A stretch of DNA of 7,578 nucleotides from CAYYMD01 sp964480425 (GTDB lineage: Bacteria > Planctomycetota > Phycisphaerae > SM23-33), in assembly GCA_964480425.1 (NCBI GenBank), contig CAYZPY010000125.1, positions 1 through 7,578 on the forward strand, read 5' to 3'. The position numbers and the translations under genes were made by a program. How positions within the stretch are numbered: position 1 is the first letter of the stretch; each line of letters opens with the position of its first letter. The notes beneath the pieces were generated by a model. It saw only the letters and a program-made list of their open reading frames with translations, made no database searches and had not been told where the DNA came from. This document shows positions 5,247-7,578 of this stretch, piece after piece.

Positions 5247-7578
5247 TTATTTTCCGAAGCATAAGACCTTTCCGTTTTGGGTCGAGGCGTAGAGTTTTCC
5301 ATCCGCGACGGACATTCCGTCCCACACGACGGGGCTGTCGAGTTTGACTTCGGCCTGGCGGTTTCCTTTTGCGGCGTCGTAGAGGAGTATCATCCCGCCC
5401 AGGCGTCCTTCGTATGCGGCGTGGGGTACGTCGGGAGGGATGTCCGTCGGCGTGGCGGCGAGGATGAGTTTCTTCCCGGCCTTGACAAGCGCGCGCGGGC
5501 GGACCTCGAGTTTGCCGCTCCAGACGTACGGGAACGGGTTTTGGCTTTTGGGCAATTCGCGTATGTCGGGGGCGTCGGTTTTGCGCTCGGCAGGCCCCGG
5601 CGAGCCGGAATTCTTTCTGCTAAAGACGGTGTATCGCCCGTCGGCGCGCCCGTTCCTGTGGACGCCCCACACGTTCCGCTCGTCGTAGACGAGGACCACC
5701 CCGTACGGCACGGCGGCGGCGAAAAATTTCCTTCGCCCGCCATTGCTGTTGACGATCCACGAATACGCCACGGGGATGCGCGAAAAATCGCCCGTCCCCA
5801 GCATCCAGTGCGACCGGTGGTTCTCGGTGTCGTCCAGCAGACTGGAGGTCGAAAACAGGTGGGGCGACATCTTGTCTTTGCGGTCCAGTTCGGCGTCGAA
5901 GCGGACGTGATGCAGGAATACGTCTTTCCCGTCGCTGACCAACACGTCGGAGACGGTGCCTTCGGCCATCGAAAACGCGTCGCTCCTGTCGGATTGGAGA
6001 AACGTTTTATAATCGGTGGCGTTCTGGTCGATCCTCTTTGAATATTTTTTGTCCGCGAGTCCGGCGCCCTTTTTGAATTCGGGGTGTTTGCTGTGGTAGT
6101 GATGCTTGTGGAGCATTTTTCCGCTTTTCGGGTCTATGGCGTAAAGGTATATGCCGTCGTCCAGCCAGGTTGACCTTCCCGCCGAGCAGTACGCCGTGCC
6201 GTGGAGCACCATTACGCTTCCGTGCACGGGCCACAGCGACTCGACCCTGTCGTACGAGACGCCCCGCAGGTCCGTCGGCGCGCAGTTGAATCGCCAGGCG
6301 AGTTCACCGTCGCTTGCGCGGAGGCAATAGACCCAGCCGTCGGCGCTTCCCAACAGCACCGCGCCTTGGTGCACCGTCGGGGGGGAGTCCACGGGCCCGC
6401 CGCAGGTGTATTGCCAGATAACCTCACCGTCCTTTTGGGCGAGTGCGTAAACGGTGTTTTTGTCTTTAGCGGCCACGAATACCTTACCACCGGCCACGAC
6501 CGGCTGGGTCAACTCCCCGCCTATGTTCGAACTCCACGCCTGTGTTAACTTTTGTGGGACGTTCGTATCGCTTACGCCTCGGCGCCGTGCATCGCCGCGA
6601 TACGTCGGCCAATCCGAAATTTGAGATTTCAAATTTGAAATTTCAGAATATGCGGGTCCTTTCTCCAGGCGGTCGTCGTCCGTTATGGCGCGGGATGCAT
6701 CCGCCATCACGGTTCTTTCGTCGTCCAGCGCCCAGAAACTGCGCAACCTGGACTCCATGTAGCACCCGCAGGAATGCGGGGGGGTGTACAGCAGCCCGTT
6801 GGCGGGCATCACGCCGTACTGGCACGTGCCCCGAACCCAGTTGTTGCGCGAGTGGTTGTTTCCCGAAAGGTCCATCATCTCCACGCCGCGCTTTGCGGTG
6901 ATGATGTACCTGGAAGTGGCCTTGTTGCGGAAGCAGCGGTGGTGGTGCCCGGCGGTCTGGAGGTGGGCGATGACGGAATTTTTCGTTTCGGGCCTGCCCG
7001 TGTGCAGGTCCAGTCCGACGTTGAAGTCGTCCACCGCCGGCGGGGCGACCGAGCCGGGCCTCCTGGAGCCGAGCCACACCAGCCCGTTTATCACGAAAGT
7101 GTCCAGCGGCGAGTGGAAGCCGAACTTGTCCGCCTGGTGCGTCCACAGTTCGCCTCCGTCCCTGGCCGAGATGGCCCGCACCGACCCGGAAATGTTGCAC
7201 AACACCACCCCGTCGCAGACCACCAGCGTGTATATGCCGAACGATATGCCTATCCCATCCCTGCCCGAGATGTTTCCGTAGGTCCACAACTCCTCGCCGT
7301 TTTTCATATCCAGGCATACCACGCCGTCGGCGACCTGCACGTAGGCGCGTTTGCCGTCCGATGCGAGCGTCTCGGGGCGGGGGTCGGCGCCCTTGAAGGA
7401 ATGCTTCCACAGCGTTTTGCCGGTTTCGGCATTTATAGCCAGCAGCGCTTTTTCGTTGGAGATGCGTTTTTTGCCGCTGAATTTGGGATGCTGCCTGGCC
7501 TGTGCGGGAAGCGGCGAACCGGTAAGCGCCAGCAGCGTGCCGTCGGCGAGGATGATTTCCTCTGCCGCGCCGGTTGTT
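5247..7578 (-). CDS. PQQ-like beta-propeller protein, C-terminal ~776 residues (5' end outside window)
   Basis: The frame is open to the right edge, beginning with EEIILADGTLLALTGSP. This matches TEEIIHHDGMLLTVTGDP near residue 297 of the downstream paralogue, so about 290 residues, probably a signal peptide and a methyltransferase-like domain, lie outside (inference). A GTG at 7340 is not the start. Visible are first-propeller blades (INAETGKTLWKH, DMKNGEELWTYG), the signatures GHHHRCFRNKATSRYI and NNWVRGTCQYGVMPANG with SCGCY, the repeat peptide SEISNLKSQISD, WPTYRGD, and second-propeller blades ending GKLYASTQNGKVLCFGK. Unlike its neighbour it has no frameshift. It presumably folds outside the cytoplasm and binds an unknown ligand; PQQ binding is not shown, since such blades are often structural only. 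It is the first gene of the visible run, 66 nt ahead of the next. Confidence 0.9.
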   Translation of the reverse strand, partial: TTGAAEEIILADGTLLALTGSPLPAQARQHPKFSGKKRISNEKALLAINAETGKTLWKHSFKGADPRPETLASDGKRAYVQVADGVVCLDMKNGEELWTYGNISGRDGIGISFGIYTLVVCDGVVLCNISGSVRAISARDGGELWTHQADKFGFHSPLDTFVINGLVWLGSRRPGSVAPPAVDDFNVGLDLHTGRPETKNSVIAHLQTAGHHHRCFRNKATSRYIITAKRGVEMMDLSGNNHSRNNWVRGTCQYGVMPANGLLYTPPHSCGCYMESRLRSFWALDDERTVMADASRAITDDDRLEKGPAYSEISNLKSQISDWPTYRGDARRRGVSDTNVPQKLTQAWSSNIGGELTQPVVAGGKVFVAAKDKNTVYALAQKDGEVIWQYTCGGPVDSPPTVHQGAVLLGSADGWVYCLRASDGELAWRFNCAPTDLRGVSYDRVESLWPVHGSVMVLHGTAYCSAGRSTWLDDGIYLYAIDPKSGKMLHKHHYHSKHPEFKKGAGLADKKYSKRIDQNATDYKTFLQSDRSDAFSMAEGTVSDVLVSDGKDVFLHHVRFDAELDRKDKMSPHLFSTSSLLDDTENHRSHWMLGTGDFSRIPVAYSWIVNSNGGRRKFFAAAVPYGVVLVYDERNVWGVHRNGRADGRYTVFSRKNSGSPGPAERKTDAPDIRELPKSQNPFPYVWSGKLEVRPRALVKAGKKLILAATPTDIPPDVPHAAYEGRLGGMILLYDAAKGNRQAEVKLDSPVVWDGMSVADGKLYASTQNGKVLCFGK
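6616..6644 (-). repeat. 29-bp element of four 7-nt units, translated in frame (copy in the first paralogue)
   Basis: This has the same composition and length as the element at 3301-3329 and sits at the homologous place, but with different unit order: GAAATTT, CAAATTT, GAAATCT, CAAATTT, then C. The in-frame peptide is EISNLKSQIS. The adjacent WPTYRGD codons share a 20-base identical block with the other copy (3271-3290 and 6593-6612). The inverted repeat is weaker here, with two mismatches in twelve. Confidence 0.8.

Noticed and set aside
6643..7410. Minus-strand 255-codon frame inside the first propeller gene
   Set aside because: It overlaps the PQQ-like frame, is rich in Arg and Gly with no motif, and lacks a supported start.

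Overview
All coding sequence that I can support is on the minus strand. Seven loci run in one direction, from the right edge of the window to the left, with almost no space between them. Gaps or overlaps at the six junctions are 66 nt, 15 nt, 18 nt, a 1-nt overlap, 1 nt and a 4-nt overlap, so the block reads as one operon or a largely co-transcribed unit. The DNA is GC-rich. The window suggests a planctomycete or a relative in the PVC group. The reasons are the large secreted PQQ-like propeller proteins with a methyltransferase-like front domain, the conserved HHHRC and WVRGxCQYGxMPANG signatures, and the in-frame SEISNLK-type repeat peptide, all of which I associate with those phyla from memory. 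No taxonomic marker gene is present.

In transcription order: (1) 7578-5247 is the last ~776 residues of a two-propeller PQQ-like protein whose front lies outside the window. (2) 5180-2080 is a second, tandem paralogue of about 1032 residues: signal peptide, class I methyltransferase-like domain, then two propeller regions. As written it is split into three frames by two single-base insertions in short homopolymers, at 3196-3198 and 2354-2358. (3) 2064-1801 is an 87-residue mini-paralogue that keeps only a signal peptide and the last propeller blade. (4) 1782-1309 and (5) 1309-932 are small unrecognised integral membrane proteins. (6) 930-112 is an ABC importer permease of the molybdate/tungstate/sulfate type. 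(7) 115-1 is the beginning of its ATP-binding partner, cut by the window edge just after the Walker A glycines.

Working together (inference): an exported propeller module, duplicated and partly degraded, is followed by two membrane proteins, the first with buried histidines that could hold heme or metal, and then by an oxyanion-type importer. No periplasmic binding protein for the importer lies in the window. The functional link between the propeller proteins and the transporter rests on gene order alone. The most unusual sequence feature is a pair of 29-bp elements, each four 7-nt units plus one base. They sit at the same domain junction in both large paralogues and are translated in frame, but their units are in a different order.
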